A stretch of 64,000 bases of DNA from Acanthaster planci (GCF_001949145.1 NW_019091377.1:1197021-1261020), one strand, 5' to 3'. Counted from the stretch's first letter, positions 25,331 through 38,370 are shown. The notes: generated from the letters alone by a model not told the origin. Program-made: numbers and translations.

Positions 25331-26168
25331 ACTCTGGGTGTCGGGGAGCACCCGAGGACGGAATCGGCCGTCAACCCGTCAACAGCAACAACAATGACGT
25401 CATGTGCCATGGAAAATAACAACGACCATGCGGTGATGGCTAATCATGTGATGACTAAACCTGCCACAACAGCTGACCGACCCACGAGCCTCCAGGTGCG
25501 AGACACGCCCACCGTCACAAAGGACTCCCTTGTCAGCAAGGACAAGGATGCTGCGGCACGAGCAGTGCGACAAGCCAAAGCGGCGCGACGCGTGGGCTGT
25601 CCCCCGCTGCACACGGGAGAAGAGCAAAGAGGCGGAAGATGTCGTTTTGACCTGCGACCGGAACCGCGGTGGGTACTACCTGGAAGACATCCCCTACCAG
25701 GGTTACAGCCGGTCCCCCTGCTGTGGGGATGACCACACGGACGAGTATGACCACGACGAGAGGCTCGGGGGTGCCCCGTACGTGAAGAGCAACTCGCCTA
25801 ACACCAACCACAATCAGAGCCACCTCTCAGACTTTTCGGGCAGCTCCTGCCACTCCTCGCCGGGATTCCTCCGCCACCACTGCAGCTATGACCACCTCAA
25901 GTCCTCGTCCACCGCCTTCTCGGCGCCCAGCTCGCCAGCCACCAAGTACCCCCACCAGAGGCACCACCACCAAAAGAAGCTCCTGCATCGGGCGGAGCAC
26001 TCCTCGCCTGACCTGGTGTCGTCGGCGGCAGGCGGAAACAAGGGGCGGCTGCGCAAGAGCCTCTTCAAGCGATTCTCAGGAATCAACAAGGATGATCTGA
26101 TGGGCAGCCCGCGCGCTGGCTCCATGCGGGAGAAGAAAGACGTCAAGAAGGTCATCGAGTCCAAAAAG
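25331..26168 (+). CDS. large coding exon of an unidentified gene (one-base frame break)
   Basis: The acceptor is a T-rich tract ending CTTGTTGCAG, and the donor is TCCAAAAAG|GTAAGT. The exon opens in phase 0 at ACT-CTG-GGT and closes in phase 0. The first part contains MENNNDHAVMANHVM and KDKDAAARAVRQAKAARR. The second, one frame over, contains EKSKEAEDVVLTCDRNRGGY, a Ser/Pro/His-rich middle (HQRHHHQKKLLHRAEHSSPD) and a basic end (GRLRKSLFKRFSGINKDDL, then REKKDVKKVIESKK). The observed 838 bp is one more than a multiple of three, and dropping one C from CCCCC at 25601-25605 gives 279 uninterrupted codons. ATGs at 25394 and 25409 have good context, so translation could start here if the upstream exon is untranslated. 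GC is far above the flanks. There is no membrane segment or catalytic motif; a cytoplasmic, largely disordered region is likely. I cannot name the family. Confidence 0.8.
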
Positions 26169-29029
26169 GTAAGTTGGATTTTCATCCGTGCCCATTGCAT
26201 CTTGTGTCTCATTTCATTGTTATTCAACCACTCTGTAGCTTTAAAATGCCCTACATGTTGTTACAAATGATTTACAGACGGACCGTGTTTGCAATGACAA
26301 ACACTCAAAAAGTTCAAATCTCTTCAGTTCTATCTTTAGGTGTAGACGTAGGCGAGTAACTACATGTACTTCATGTTAAAAATTCAGAGTTTCAAAAATG
26401 CAGCCGGCCGTGTTTACTTTTGTAGTAAATGTACATGTTACATGTTCATGGAAGACTTATTTTGAAAATTGGAATTAACAAGTTTTCAGTGGATAAATTT
26501 ATCAAATGATGAATCTTCCAACTTCAACCTCATGATAATACTTGATTTACAAAGAAGTGCCAGTGCAGACCAGTTTCAACAGTTTTATGGTTACTCTCAA
26601 ACTCTAGAGGTGTTTCATTCATTCATGTTTATTACATCAGTTACATCTGAACATTGCATGTATCATTGAGGGAAATCCATAAAGCTTGTTTTCTGATATA
26701 CACAGAGAAAATGTCCCATACACCGCTCCACATCACAGTGGCCTGTGATGGCCTCTTGAGGCCAAAAATCCATGCTACGTGCTGCACATAGTACATGTAA
26801 ATGCTGCCCTCACTTGACAGATAAAAAAGTGCCACTTTGTCTAGACTACAGTCTGCTGGACATTAATGCACCTCTTCACCTTTTTAGTGTGGCTTATGTT
26901 CTCTTCATAAAGTTAAAATGTAGTTTTGTTTTTAATTTTTATAAGAGACCATCCCCTGAGTGTAACATAAATTCAGAGGTAAGAATTTAAAGTTCATACA
27001 GCTAGGTTTGAAGGAAATTTTTGCATACGAATACATGCTGACATTATGGGTCCTAAGACAGTTGTAAATTGATGAATTTATTTTGATGTTCAGTCATTTT
27101 ATGAAGTCCTGTAATTCCATCTCTTCAATTTTTTGTGTGTGGCTTTTGTGCCGGGTGTTATTCTGTCCTGTGTTCAGAATCCTTGTAGCTTTTTTAAATA
27201 ACAGTAGCTACACGTACATGTGCTTCTCAATTTCTGTCATTCCTTTTTTTTAAAATTCCATTTGGAAATTTGTAAAGTGGTAAAGCCTCCAGAATTTTCT
27301 TTGATGTTAGTGATTTAGGTACTTCTTAATGGGGTGAAGGATTTAAGTTGTACCTGAAGTACGGTAAAGCCTTTGCTTTGCCAATTTTTGTTTCTCCCCT
27401 ACGCGTATGTCCTCGTTTTAAGGAGAACCTTCCTTAACAGTGATTACTTTCATTTGAGAGCCCTGCCCACGGATCAGGACACAGCTGTCTGATCAGAGCG
27501 TGTTTCATTTAGAACATGTTTCACCAGGTTTCACCGGAAAACCAATTCATATCTGCTAAACGGTCAAGACTGCTTTCCCGGCTGAGCGCATCTTTCTTCT
27601 GCCGGATAATCACGGAGCAATCTCGGCTGCATCATTCGTGTTCCCTCCTGTCTTCCTCGCCACACTTGATGTCTCTCTCCTTCCCTTGACCCCCCCACCC
27701 TCACGTTCTTAGCTCTCTGGCTTTCCTCAACCTTGAAATTAAAAACTCGGCACATAAAAGGTCGCCAAGCTGGATCCCCAAATGTCAGCCGTGTCAAGGT
27801 GGCACAAGAGAAATGTAGCCCGTTGTTGGCTGAGTTATACAGGGGTAATTGGTGCCTGATGAATGAAGTGTCTTGTCTCACCAGCAAGACGCACTCTTGC
27901 TCTAATTAAAACTTTCAGATTTGCGATCCAGCTTGAAATGAAACATTAAAGTCACACGAGTTTCTGTGTTCTGGGAGTGCAGCACTCTCAAGCATAGACT
28001 TTCCAGACAACTGCTAATTTTGTTCCATTTCATAATTGTGCATCTCTAATGACAAAAACATGGGCTTACCGGTACATGTACTTCAAAAACAGATGTCTAT
28101 ATGTATTCCAAGAAGGAAATTCCTTCAATTCTGTAAACCTACACATACATGTACATCATTCAGTACTGTAATTAGGTTCTTATACATGTACATCTTATAG
28201 AATTATCAAGATTTAGTTGTTTTTGTTCACTCTTGAAACCTTGAAAAATTTCAAGCTTTCAGTAATAATTCTTACAGTTGATTGAGTTTGAGGATACGTT
28301 TTAACATGGAAAAAGGCAGGAAGATATGGAACACTGATTTTCAAAGAAGTTTCATTCCCTAGGAACTCTCAAAATGTGGTATTAGATGTGAGGCTTGTTG
28401 AAGCAAAAGCAGTATAAAGCAGGGTTCCAGAAGAAGAACAAAAAGAAATAAAAGGAGAGCAGTTTATCTAACTTGAACAGAATGACTTTGTTGCGCACTT
28501 AAGATCACTTCTGTGGTTTGCGGAGAGTGAGTTGTATGCCGTCCGACACACACTGCTTTGACATCATCGGTGGTTGGCCATCTTTCAGCAAATTTCATGC
28601 GGAAATGCTCCCGAGTATGCTTAATGCAGGTACAGTCCCCATGGGCAAAGGAAATCCAGTTTAATACTCTTTGCATAACCTACATGGGCAAGTAGACTGA
28701 GGTTGTATGTTTGGCTTAGCGGATGTTTCGGCGAAGCCTGCAAACGTGATCTTCAGGACTATAGGAAGATAAAAGCTCCCTCTAATGCATTTTGTTGTAA
28801 TGAACACTGTTCCCCGTCAACGAATACGCTAACAAGAGACAGGGTGTTAATACAGCACTGTAAGAATCAAAAGGATGTAATGTGTTAGTACTGCTATTGG
28901 ATTTCTTCAGGGTAGTCAGTTTTATAAAGACTTCAAGGAACTTGGTGAACTTAGACGGATTCTCTAATCCTCCATCAGTAAGCACATTCTATCATACCTC
29001 GGAGTCTGTAACCTTTATAATTATTTTTG
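26169..29029. other. intron; no further exon seen
   Basis: This follows the strong GTAAGT donor at 26169. It contains many ACATGTA words but no convincing exon. The CpG-containing stretch 27480-27800 is open on the minus strand without splice support. Confidence 0.5.
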
Positions 29030-29083
29030 GCACTTCCATGTAAAGGTGGATATTGTGGCACTTCCATGTAAAGGTGGATATTG
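29030..29083. repeat. 27-28-bp direct duplication
   Basis: GGCACTTCCATGTAAAGGTG followed by GATATTG occurs twice back to back, essentially identical. This is a recent local tandem duplication. Confidence 0.85.
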
Positions 29084-32000
29084 GTCTTGCTGTTACCAAT
29101 CTCATTGGTGTTATTCATAAAACACAGAGAACGTATCTTTTTTCAGGGTATTTCCCAGAAACCTGGGCATTCACATGCACATGGGTATCTGCATTACTGT
29201 TCCTTCATTGGTTCAGACCAGAAAAGAGAGCTCAGAGTTTCTGTTGCACCGTTTTAGGCTTGAATGGCCCCCTCTTTGTGGAGTTTTCCTGTCTAAAATC
29301 AGACTACATACATGTATATCGTCTGTTACCACAGTAGTCATGCTTTGTGAATATTCCGCTCAAACGAGACAGTGGATGGTAAATGCTGCCCTCTGTTGAC
29401 TGGCCTGATTGTTGTCTGTTACTGCTCTCCATATAGTTGTGGTTTAAGCACCGCCTTAAGATACCGATTATGCGTCATCGTAACTTCGTCAGTGAGTTGC
29501 TGATAGTGTGATGGGAAGCGGTGACTGTGGAACCTGATGAGGGGTGGTGAAGTTGTTCTTCATTCTGACTGTTTCGGTCAAACACAAATGACATCTGAGG
29601 AAACATGGTTGGAAAAAGTCAACTTTTCTTCTTTTTTTTAAGTTAAAAACCAGAACTAAACTTTTTTTTAAATGTTAAGTGTTGTCACGAAATTCGGTCA
29701 TTTACATGGAAAGCTCTGATTGACCCAAAAACTGGTATTGGTATTAGCGTTTCTATTTTGAGTATATAATATACTACGTTTCCTTGAAACCTGTTAGGAA
29801 ACAACAATTGCACAGAGAACTCAGGCTTACTAACCTTTATGAGGATGCTAACATTGCCGTACGGCGTAGGTATTTTTATGCCATGTATGGAATTCTCCGG
29901 ATCATGTCAGTCTTAAATTTATGCAGATTGTTTTTAGAAATGGATTGTCTTTTTGGTGAGGCTTAAAATAAAACTTTATTTCACTCGCAGACAAAGTTAG
30001 GGGATTGCATTTTCAAAATTCCTCACAATGGAGACAAAGCAAGGGAAACTTAGGACGGTTCGGGTATACAGTTGTACGCTTGCAAGGTATACAATACCAC
30101 ATGGAAACTGCAAATGCTGTGGAACAATTTTAAAGTGGGGGGGTTGTTAGACCCTCATGCATCAGCCATTAATAGGCCAATCCATTAAGCCCCACCCATT
30201 ATAGGCCGGCGAAAAGTGGGTAGGGTGGAATGTTCTCTAGTCAAAAAAGTGGTGGGCAACTGGCCTCCCCCCCCCTTGGCCCTGCTTCCGCCACCAGTGG
30301 GAAAATGCACTGTGTTCATGGCAGCCGCTGGAAAATGTGGCTGCAAGACTCTACCCAGAACCACACTATGGCAATCCATATGAATGTCTTGGCCGTCAAA
30401 TCACGAATTAGTGAACGGATGTCACGACGAGTGCCTTCATCACTTGTGGCATATGGCCCATCCTTTCACGAGAATTTGGCAAGAACGATTGTCTGAGTTC
30501 AGCTTCATTGATTAGCTGGTTAGGGGATTTCCCTAGAATTTCATGCACTGCCATCCGTTCCCGTAGGCTAACCACAGGCAAGACAGAATTGTATTTGTCG
30601 GTCGTAGACCTCATTTCGGGGAAACACGTATTGATCTAAGGCTACAGAGGAGATTACTTCAAAGATGTTCCCCTTGGAATTACATGTGTATAATGCCTGG
30701 ATGACGAGGTGGTTGTTAACTGTTCATTTGAAAACGTGAAGTCTTGGTAAGAATAAGTGGATAATGGAGCTACTGTTACTATTTGTTTCTTATCTAAACG
30801 TAATGCCTCCCCCATCCCAATAAATCTACCCGAAGGCCCAATTACTGTTGCTTTACATCGAGTTTGATGCCCCTCCAAACTTGAAGTACATCTATGAGCA
30901 GTGTGAGTGGTTCCAGAAATGAGAGGACCATTTTTTTTTCATGTCCCTGTCACATCTGACATACGATTTTGTAAGTTCAGAACACATTTTCTAACTTCCA
31001 AGAGTGATGAGTTAATGCAAATTACCTGCCAAACAAATAGGAATAGTTTGAAATCAATTCCAGTGATATTTCCATGTCGAATAATAAAGGTCAGATGTAA
31101 CAGGGACACAAAAATGTCACACTTTTGGACCCCTGATTTCTGGAATTACCCGTGTGCCGTTTTATTTCTGCACAGCCCTTTTCTTGGCAAGTCCGTTACG
31201 AGCCTTGTGAAATGGTAAGTCAGTTACAAGTCATCCCGTCTGCATCCAAAGTCATTGTCAAGTCACAAGCTACTGAACCGTGACCAAAGCATTCTTTTGT
31301 CATTTCTTTTGCTTGTTTTCTGTGTCCAGACGGTCGTTGGGAACAGTTCCCATGGCAACCTTTTCACTTCCACCTACCAGTAGGGAGAGGGATTTTGCAG
31401 GAGACATTTTCAATTGGTACTTTGGTTAAGAGTCCTGTTTCACTTTGACAGCCAGAGATGTAAGAACGTAAACATTTAACAGTGTTTTACAATGTAGCTA
31501 CCAGTTTCAAGATGATCTGGAGTAGAAGATGGATGGTCAGCGTGGTAACATGTTAAGTTGAAGGATGTGTCAAATGTCAAAAGTAGATGGAATGTGCTGC
31601 ACTACGTTAGCATGTAGTTTGGCTTGTGCGTATATGCAAATGTGCTCATGAGAACCTGATTCAAGAACATGTCGACTTTGTTCAGTCAGTGTTCCAGCTT
31701 TGCGCATATGCGGTCGTGAACTCTGCAGTCATTCAGTCCTATAGGATGGCACATTCAAGCAATTAAATGTGGCCCACTTTATGTATTAGTTTCACTACAG
31801 CCCCGGTCTGTTTCGTGCCCGTCATTTTGGCTTAAGGGCATCACTCATTCTCTTTATTTTTTTTCTCTCTCTTATCTTTCTAATCCAAAAGCCCTTTAGA
31901 ATATTAAACGTGGAACACTGGGACCGGGCGACATTTAGACAGCTTTGGTCCTTAGAACAGCCTGGGCCCAGAGGCGGGAGACGGCCGCCTAAACGTGACC

Positions 32001-32228
32001 TGGAATATGTCAAAGCCGATCTAGTCGGGTGGGAGACGGGATAAGATTTACAGGGAGAGGCAGAGGTACCGGCACAGTCTGCTGGAGTTGGGGCAGATTA
32101 TTTGAAGCCAGCTTGTCTTGCCTGTCTGAATATAGATACGCCGCATAGACATGTACATATGTGTCTAATTTGATAGAACAACTTTCATGGTGTGCCAGTG
32201 AAATTGTGGTATTTTAATAAAAGGTTAT
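29084..32228. other. non-coding (probable intron), no gene seen
   Basis: There are short unsupported frames only. A CAAGTC-type dispersed repeat stretch (AAGTCAGTTACAAGTCATC, GTCAAGTCACAAGC) lies near 31215-31275. The region around 31900-32060 is relatively CpG-rich. Confidence 0.45.
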
Positions 32229-32400
32229 GCCCTTACACTGATGTATATTCAAAACACTGCATACTCAGTGCTTGTCTGAGAGCTTGTGAGAAAAAAAATA
32301 AGTAAAAATCCACAAGCTCACTCGGGTGAGACTCAAACCCACAACCTCCTATTACTAGTCCAGATGTCTCAAGCACTCGACCACCGAGCTTGCTGGGGTC
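32229..32400 (-). repeat. tRNA-derived SINE, copy 1
   Basis: Read on the minus strand from about 32396, GCAAGCTCGGTGGTCGAGTG resembles a tRNA D-arm with an RNA polymerase III A box. About 40 bases further, GTTGTGGGTTTGAGTCTC matches a B box (GGTTCGANTCC) with one change. After the tRNA-like head comes a tail shared with the copy at 61527-61665, including the plus-strand words TACTCAGTGCTTGTCTGAGA and GCCCTTAC. The tRNA part is not a foldable modern tRNA, and the element repeats, so SINE rather than tRNA gene. Confidence 0.7.
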
Positions 32401-32834
32401 GGCTGGCTGGTCCAAGTCAGATGTAGTCAAGATGTAGCCCCCCTCCTACTAGGGCCAAACCCGTGATAAAAATTAACGTCTCCCTGACACAGTTACATCA
32501 TGAAATTATGATATGCTGAGATGATTTTCTTCATTTTGGTTCTCTCTTTGCTTCTGTTCAAGGAATGCCAGTGTGCTTGAAGACATTTGTTAAAACTTGA
32601 GTGACTAGATAAAGAATGAATCAGACATAATAATAATAAAAACACCTGTTATCCAACTTGAAGTTGTTACCCCAGAAACTTGAAATTGGTGTTAACTCTA
32701 AAATTCAGGGAAGATAAAGGCAGTTGAAATCTGGCTCACTGCAGCAAGTTGACCGCGGGATGGGCGTTGGCTTGGTTGGGGAAAAGCACGAAAGGAAACT
32801 TGAGGCTGTGGTGTCACACCCCTATCACTGCCAG

Positions 32835-32913
32835 TTTCTTGGAAAGATTGAGAGAGACATCTGCAATATCTATTGAGGGAGGGGACAGGTCCTCTAGAAT
32901 GATGAGAAGCAGG
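32835..32913 (+). CDS. weak candidate coding exon
   Basis: A stretch open in one frame encodes FLERLRETSAISIEGGDRSS then RMMRSR. It lies between a CCTATCACTGCCAG acceptor-like site and the strong donor AGCAGG|GTAAGT. As drawn it enters in phase 2 and leaves in phase 0, so it cannot directly follow the exon ending at 26168 (phase 0). It could be an exon of another form, or chance. The product is unknown. Confidence 0.25.
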
Positions 32914-35889
32914 GTAAGTAGTTTCATTCTGATTCCTCGTCTTGGGCGTCATCTCTCATTTTCTTCATCCTACTCAAGCCCCAAGAAATGAAACACCTCC
33001 CTCAGGCCCAAACCAAACAAACGCTCAATCGCCCAGGCGCGAAAGATAAATATTTTTGTGGGTGTTTACCTGCTATACTGCTTCCCAATTTGGGACTCGG
33101 CCATCGGGCTATCAATCAGAATTGTCCCCAGGACTTGGATTCAGTGAACGTTTCCCCCTTTCCCAGCAAAGTGGTGCAATCCCGTGTTGCAGAACGCTGT
33201 AGGGTCTGCCTGGCTCCAGGGGATGCTTCCATTCACTTCAGAGGGGTGGCTGTGATGCTGTCTTCAGAATAACGGGGAAATTAATTCTCAAATATTTGAT
33301 TGAAGACAGTGGTATGTTATCTTTGTCACTTGAGTCCTACAGTTTAAGTATGTTCTCATGGAAGCTCCACTGTCTAATTTATTTTCCATTATTTGTTCAG
33401 GATTGGGTAGTTTAACATACACGTAAGAGGTGTGTCAGACTCATTCTTTGAAATCAAATATCATCTTGATAAGGTACTGTAATTAGCATTAATCAAGCAT
33501 CTTTCCCCCAGTATCAAAGGTCTCCATAATTTCATCACCTGTGATTGATTAAACAGTGGATAAAAGCTTTCCAGGAATTTGTCATTTAATCTGGTTCCTT
33601 CAGGATTAATGAAGTTGGCAAATAACTTCCGTTAATTTTTCTCAGTCTAAAAGTCGTACTGAAAAGGTTGCAGTCTGGGTTGTAGGACAAGAGACCCTTC
33701 TTTAAGACTTTTGCCCTCATAATGGCCTCATTCTTCAGACTTCCATCAATCTCAACCCTTCCAAATCCCACAAAATTCTCCAGGTTTTGGAGGATTTTGT
33801 AGGCTGGAAGAAGGCAGCACCCAGCCATTATTACTTAGAGTGAGGCTTCATGAATATTCAAAGCACAAAGAATAGGCCATTAGTTTTCCAAGTACATGTA
33901 GTCAAGGGTATTAGAGCATTATCAAGATCATATGCTTACATTTCCTTTATTCTTCACATCCTTGTCTTATATTCTAAGTGAGATAAATATTTCATTCCAA
34001 GAAAACCAATTTTTGGTGGTGGGTTTTTCAGAAAGATTTCAAGTTTCAGGTATAAAGGGACTTTGTCGCCACTGCCCCTACCCTTCTTGACAGTTTTGTA
34101 CCTTTTCCTCCTGTACATTGCAAATTGCATGCTGTACTTTCAGTGCTTTCCTGTTACTAGACATGAAAATCGTTTACTCGAAATGATGGATTTTGTGCCA
34201 TGCAGGATGTACATCAGACACTTGGCAAATAACACGAGCTACAGTTAATGTTGTCGCCGAGATGGGGGGGGGAATGTGGTAGTACGGTATATCCAAAAAA
34301 AAAAAACAGGCTGAGGTCGAGGGGGATGGGTTGAGTGTAGTCGGTTGATGCAAGCCCAGGTGAATGCCCCATCACCGTCCGTAGGCTTCGGACATCGAGG
34401 CATGTAGGGACATGTTTTTCCGGTGTCCTTGCAGTGCAACTGAAGTTGCTGTTTAAATATGCACCGTGTCCCTTGCGCCAGCTGACATTTGAAAGAATCG
34501 GGGAAAAAACAGGCTGTTCGCGTTAATCCAAACACTTGGTCTCCTGTTACTTGTGAAACTACAGAAATATTTATTAAAAAGGGAGTAAAACTTTGCAAAC
34601 GAGTAAAATGATTTTTTTTTCCCCTGCACCTGTCTGGGGATCTTACCGGGAGAAAGAGACATGAGGTGTTTTCTGAAATGCTGGGCTTGGAAAAAAAAAA
34701 CAGAGGAAAGCAGGGACTTTCTTCAACGGGCAACAGAAAGGTATTTTTTTGGAAAGGTGCTTTTCTGCCTTTTTTCAAGGGTAACCTTTTAAATTCTATG
34801 ATTTTCATTTCCAACCAACCCTTTTTTGACTCCCGACCTCAAAAAAAGGACATTGCCAATAAAAAACAGGAGGATGTGAAGACTTGTTCCAAAACAGCAC
34901 TGAAAATGTGCGAGTGCGATTCAATGTCACCCAAACATCAACGCAGCGATGGTCAAACTCCACAGTGTGACATCAATATCAGACTGAGCAGTACCGTACT
35001 GCACCCAATGCACTACATACAACCGTGTATGGAGTGCCATAGGGAAACAAAAAATACAAACATGTACATGCATACACACGAACACTGTACGGTGTCTTGA
35101 CAATGACTCGGACAAGTTGTTGTGTTGTGTACCAATTACAATATTTCTCTGTACTCGGCTGGAAACAAAAACACTCTAGGTACTCAATATAAAAACAAGT
35201 GACAAGTGTACATGTACATAGTGCATTTTGCCTGGTTTATTCAGTCATCTATATGGCAGCAGCATGGATTTTTTTCTTGAGGATTTTTGTTTTGATCGAT
35301 TGACCCTCCTTCAATTGAAAAGAGAAGGGTGCCCTATTGTTTAAAGAGCCCCTCTTAGGAAAACATGTTTTCTCTGATTTTATCTCTTCAAATAAATATG
35401 AAAGCATCCAAATCCAACGCAATTGTCCTTTGTCTTCAGAGTTCAACTGTAACAAGCTAAAAAGGTGGTTTTTTTCTGTTCATGCCAAGATGCGAATTCT
35501 GAATGTAGATTGCATCATTCAGAGAAACACAGAGAAAACAAGGGGAACCCTTACCCTGTGTTTGTAGTGGATAAACCCTTGTGCAAGCCAAACAATGGCT
35601 ACAAACAATGGCCACATACACTGTTTGCTGTGATGTTATCCAGGGATGACATGGCTCAGTGCGTGGGCATAGTTCATATTGGATGCCCAGAATTCCAATT
35701 TAACTTATTGGAAACATTTCCGAGAAAAGGGTTGACATACATAAAAATGAATCCCAAAGAAAAAAAAATTCGGGGCAAGAAAATATTACAGTTTTAAAAA
35801 TCCAGCAGGTTTTTTGTTGAAACAACAAATGTAACATTAATGCATTCTTCACGGATGATTTTTGCTGAGGAGTAAACATGTAGATATAC
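32914..35889. other. non-coding (probable intron); CpG-containing patch at about 33010-33230
   Basis: No gene is supported. Long frames at 34245-34814 (minus) and 34666-35100 (plus) are built on runs of A and T and lack splice sites. The patch at 33010-33230 is more complex and CpG-bearing than its flanks and might be regulatory. Confidence 0.4.
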
Positions 35890-36085
35890 TCATTAGCGTA
35901 AAACCAAAAAAGAAGCAAATAATAGAGGAACCAAATAATAGAGGAACCAAATAATAGAGGAACCAAATAATAGAGGAACCAAATAATAGAGGAACCAAAA
36001 TTGGGAAATGAGCTTGATCTAGATACAAAGGTGCATTTTGAAGGTGTTTTTTGAAAATTGGCACTGTAGTGACCCTTTAAAGTAT
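35890..36085. repeat. dispersed repeat, family D, copy 1 (carries a 16-bp tandem array)
   Basis: CATTAGCGTAAAACCAAAAAAG at the left, and AAAGGTGCATTTTGAAGGTGT with GTAGTGACCCTTTAAAG at the right, match 62175-62310 in the same order and orientation (CATTAGCATAAAAACCAAAAA, AAAGGTGCAATTTCAAGGG, TTAGTGATCCCTTTAAG). The 16-bp array at 35917-35998 sits inside this copy and is absent from the other. Confidence 0.6.
35917..35998. repeat. 16-bp tandem array, about five units
   Basis: The unit AAATAATAGAGGAACC is repeated about 5.1 times with no visible divergence, which implies recent expansion. On the minus strand it yields a repetitive hydrophobic frame (LVPLLFGSSIIWFLYY words), which is an artefact. 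Confidence 0.9.
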
Positions 36086-37663
36086 CTTTTTTGTTCTCAT
36101 TGTCGTCAGTGTATGAATTAAACATGCTCAACCCTAAGGCTGTATCCTTCTAATACACCGTGTACAAGTGCATCAGACAACATGTCAGAGAAGTTCAAGA
36201 GGCATAATGATCAGATTTGTGTCCTTGCCACCAAATTTAATATCCAAGTATTTAGGCACAAGTCTTAAAAAAAAAATCCTGAGTGAGAGCATTAATAAGA
36301 AAACGCCCTTCCGGCACCAGACTATATATATGGGTCGGTAATAAAAAATACAGGTGTTTAATATATGCATAACTGTGTTTGGTTGGAGGTGAGTTATGAT
36401 AAACAGCCAGCTTTTTTCTTTTTTTCTTCCTTCCTTTTTTTTTCCCAAGGGTATACGTACATGTATGCTTTGTTGGCCAGATGCCCTTCCGGTGACAAGG
36501 TTTGTGCATGCAAGCTAGCAGTGCAAACAAGCACATCTCAATGGATCTGTGGGGGAAAAAACCTTATCCCTTTGCTTCCAAGCACAGATAAGTCCTGGCA
36601 CGGATAAAAGGAGTTTCCTTTTTTAAACCCTCTGCGATGCTTGCTCTGATGAGCTAAAAATACTCTTGAATTATTTATGACAATGACTTTTTCAACTCGG
36701 AACCCTTGAGTGCTATTTGTTTTCTTATTATAAGAATTTTGAAGGGCAAAATTCCTAGGTTAAACATCTACATCTCTCTGATGCCTCCCCCATCATCATC
36801 TACATCTATTTCTGTCGTTTGTATTTGCAGATGAGCATTGGATTGGATCTGTCCCTCTGTCGTGACATATTTCTAGGTACAGACAAATCCGAGGGTCCGT
36901 TTACACTCATGCAGCTGTCTCACCCTGAGCGCGCGCACTTTGGCAATGGACTACTGCCTATTGGTCAAAGTGGAATTTCACGCCTGCGCACTGCCTGCGT
37001 GCGACAAGGATGGCCCCGTGGTAATGGCTTCTAGTTTTGGTTGCCGGATTTGTCTACACTAGAATCTGTAACATAATGCTTTGTTTACATATGTGTACAT
37101 GTGCACTTTCCTATGGCAGCAAGTCGCGACTGGATCAATCAAGTCCCCTTAAGAAGGTGCGCACATGAACAAAGCTTGACGTCATTATGCTTTGGGTCTG
37201 TTGATGAGTTCCAGTATGCCTGCGACCCATTCTGACTGGTCAGCTTTCAAATCTGTCATTCATAGGCTACACAAGAACCATGTTTGTAACTAAGGAAACA
37301 CTCGTAGGATGCAAGTGATGTGCGCACGTTAACTGCTTGACCGAATCATGAAATCTGTTTGAACAGGCAAGAGATTTTACAAAACAAGGTGTGTGTGTGT
37401 GTGTGGGGATCAATTATCAACTCCATATTTTCTCTTTTGGCCCAGGGATGGGAAGAAATGAGCCAAGACCCTTTTTCCAGAATGGTGAAATCAAGGGTAA
37501 TTCTTGTCCGTGCAGTGCCATACTGAGTCAACCTGTGAAGCTTTGTGCAAATTACCCTGCTGGGTCTTGTAGCAGCACATGCCCCTATGGGAAGTGGCTG
37601 TAGCCACTAGCCATTGCGTTCCATAGGCATGCATATGACTTGGTTCGGGACATGATTTCAACT
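36086..37663. other. non-coding (probable intron); (GT)n at about 37388-37404
   Basis: No gene is supported. An acceptor-like TCGTTTGTATTTGCAG precedes ATGAGCATTGG at 36831, with an open frame to 37034. The only donor nearby (CTAG|GTACAG) is poor, so I do not call an exon. A short GT microsatellite lies near 37388. Confidence 0.4.
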
Positions 37664-38370
37664 GAGTCTACATCTGAATCTGAGTTACATGTAGGTCTAG
37701 GTCTTCACTCCATTGGGAGTATGNNNNNNNNNNNNNNNNNNNNNNNNNNNNNNNNNNNNNNNNNNNNNNNNNNNNNNNNNNNNNNNNNNNNNNNNNNNNN
37801 NNNNNNNNNNNNNNNNNNNNNNNNNNNNNNNNNNNNNNNNNNNNNNNNNNNNNNNNNNNNNNNNNNNNNNNNNNNNNNNNNNNNNNNNNNNNNNNNNNNN
37901 NNNNNNNNNNNNNNNNNNNNNNNNNNNNNNNNNNNNNNNNNNNNNNNNNNNNNNNNNNNNNNNNNNNNNNNNNNNNNNNNNNNNNNNNNNNNNNNNNNNN
38001 NNNNNNNNNNNNNNNNNNNNNNNNNNNNNNNNNNNNNNNNNNNNNNNNNNNNNNNNNNNNNNNNNNNNNNNNNNNNNNNNNNNNNNNNNNNNNNNNNNNN
38101 NNNNNNNNNNNNNNNNNNNNNNNNNNNNNNNNNNNNNNNNNNNNNNNNNNNNNNNNNNNNNNNNNNNNNNNNNNNNNNNNNNNNNNNNNNNNNNNNNNNN
38201 NNNNNNNNNNNNNNNNNNNNNNNNNNNNNNNNNNNNNNNNNNNNNNNNNNNNNNNNNNNNNNNNNNNNNNNNNNNNNNNNNNAATAGACCTAGCCGTAGC
38301 CTGTAAGTATGCAGGAACATACAGACCATAGACCTGGCCATAGCCATGTAAGCCCTTTTCAGACATAGTA
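37664..38370. repeat. inverted-repeat element, family E, copy 1, interrupted by the assembly gap
   Basis: The left side (CATCTGAATCTGAGTTAC, GTCTAGGTCTTCACTCCATT) and the right side (AATAGACCTAGCCGTAGCC, AAGCCCTTTTCAGACATAG) match the two halves of the compact element at 53518-53643. The gap therefore lies inside one copy of this element, or between two copies. The right side also holds a second GACCTGGCCATAGCC, which suggests more than one unit. Confidence 0.6.
37724..38282. other. assembly gap (559 N)
   Basis: All bases are N. Long translated stretches across it are meaningless. Its position inside an inverted repeat may explain the failure to assemble. Confidence 1.

Noticed and set aside
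32311-32396. tRNA gene on the minus strand
   Set aside because: The A- and B-box-like segments are present, but the stems do not close into a proper cloverleaf, and a second diverged copy with a shared tail exists. SINE is the better call.
34245-34814. 189-codon minus-strand frame, one of the longest gap-free ones
   Set aside because: It is built on A/T runs, with no splice sites, and the opposite strand is also open in part. Coding character is poor.
36832-37034. Exon starting ATGAGCATTGG after a TTTGCAG acceptor-like site
   Set aside because: No adequate donor in a fitting phase was found, and the peptide is unremarkable.
37640-38366. Long open frames of about 200-230 codons on both strands
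   Set aside because: They run through the 559-base N gap and have no real sequence content.
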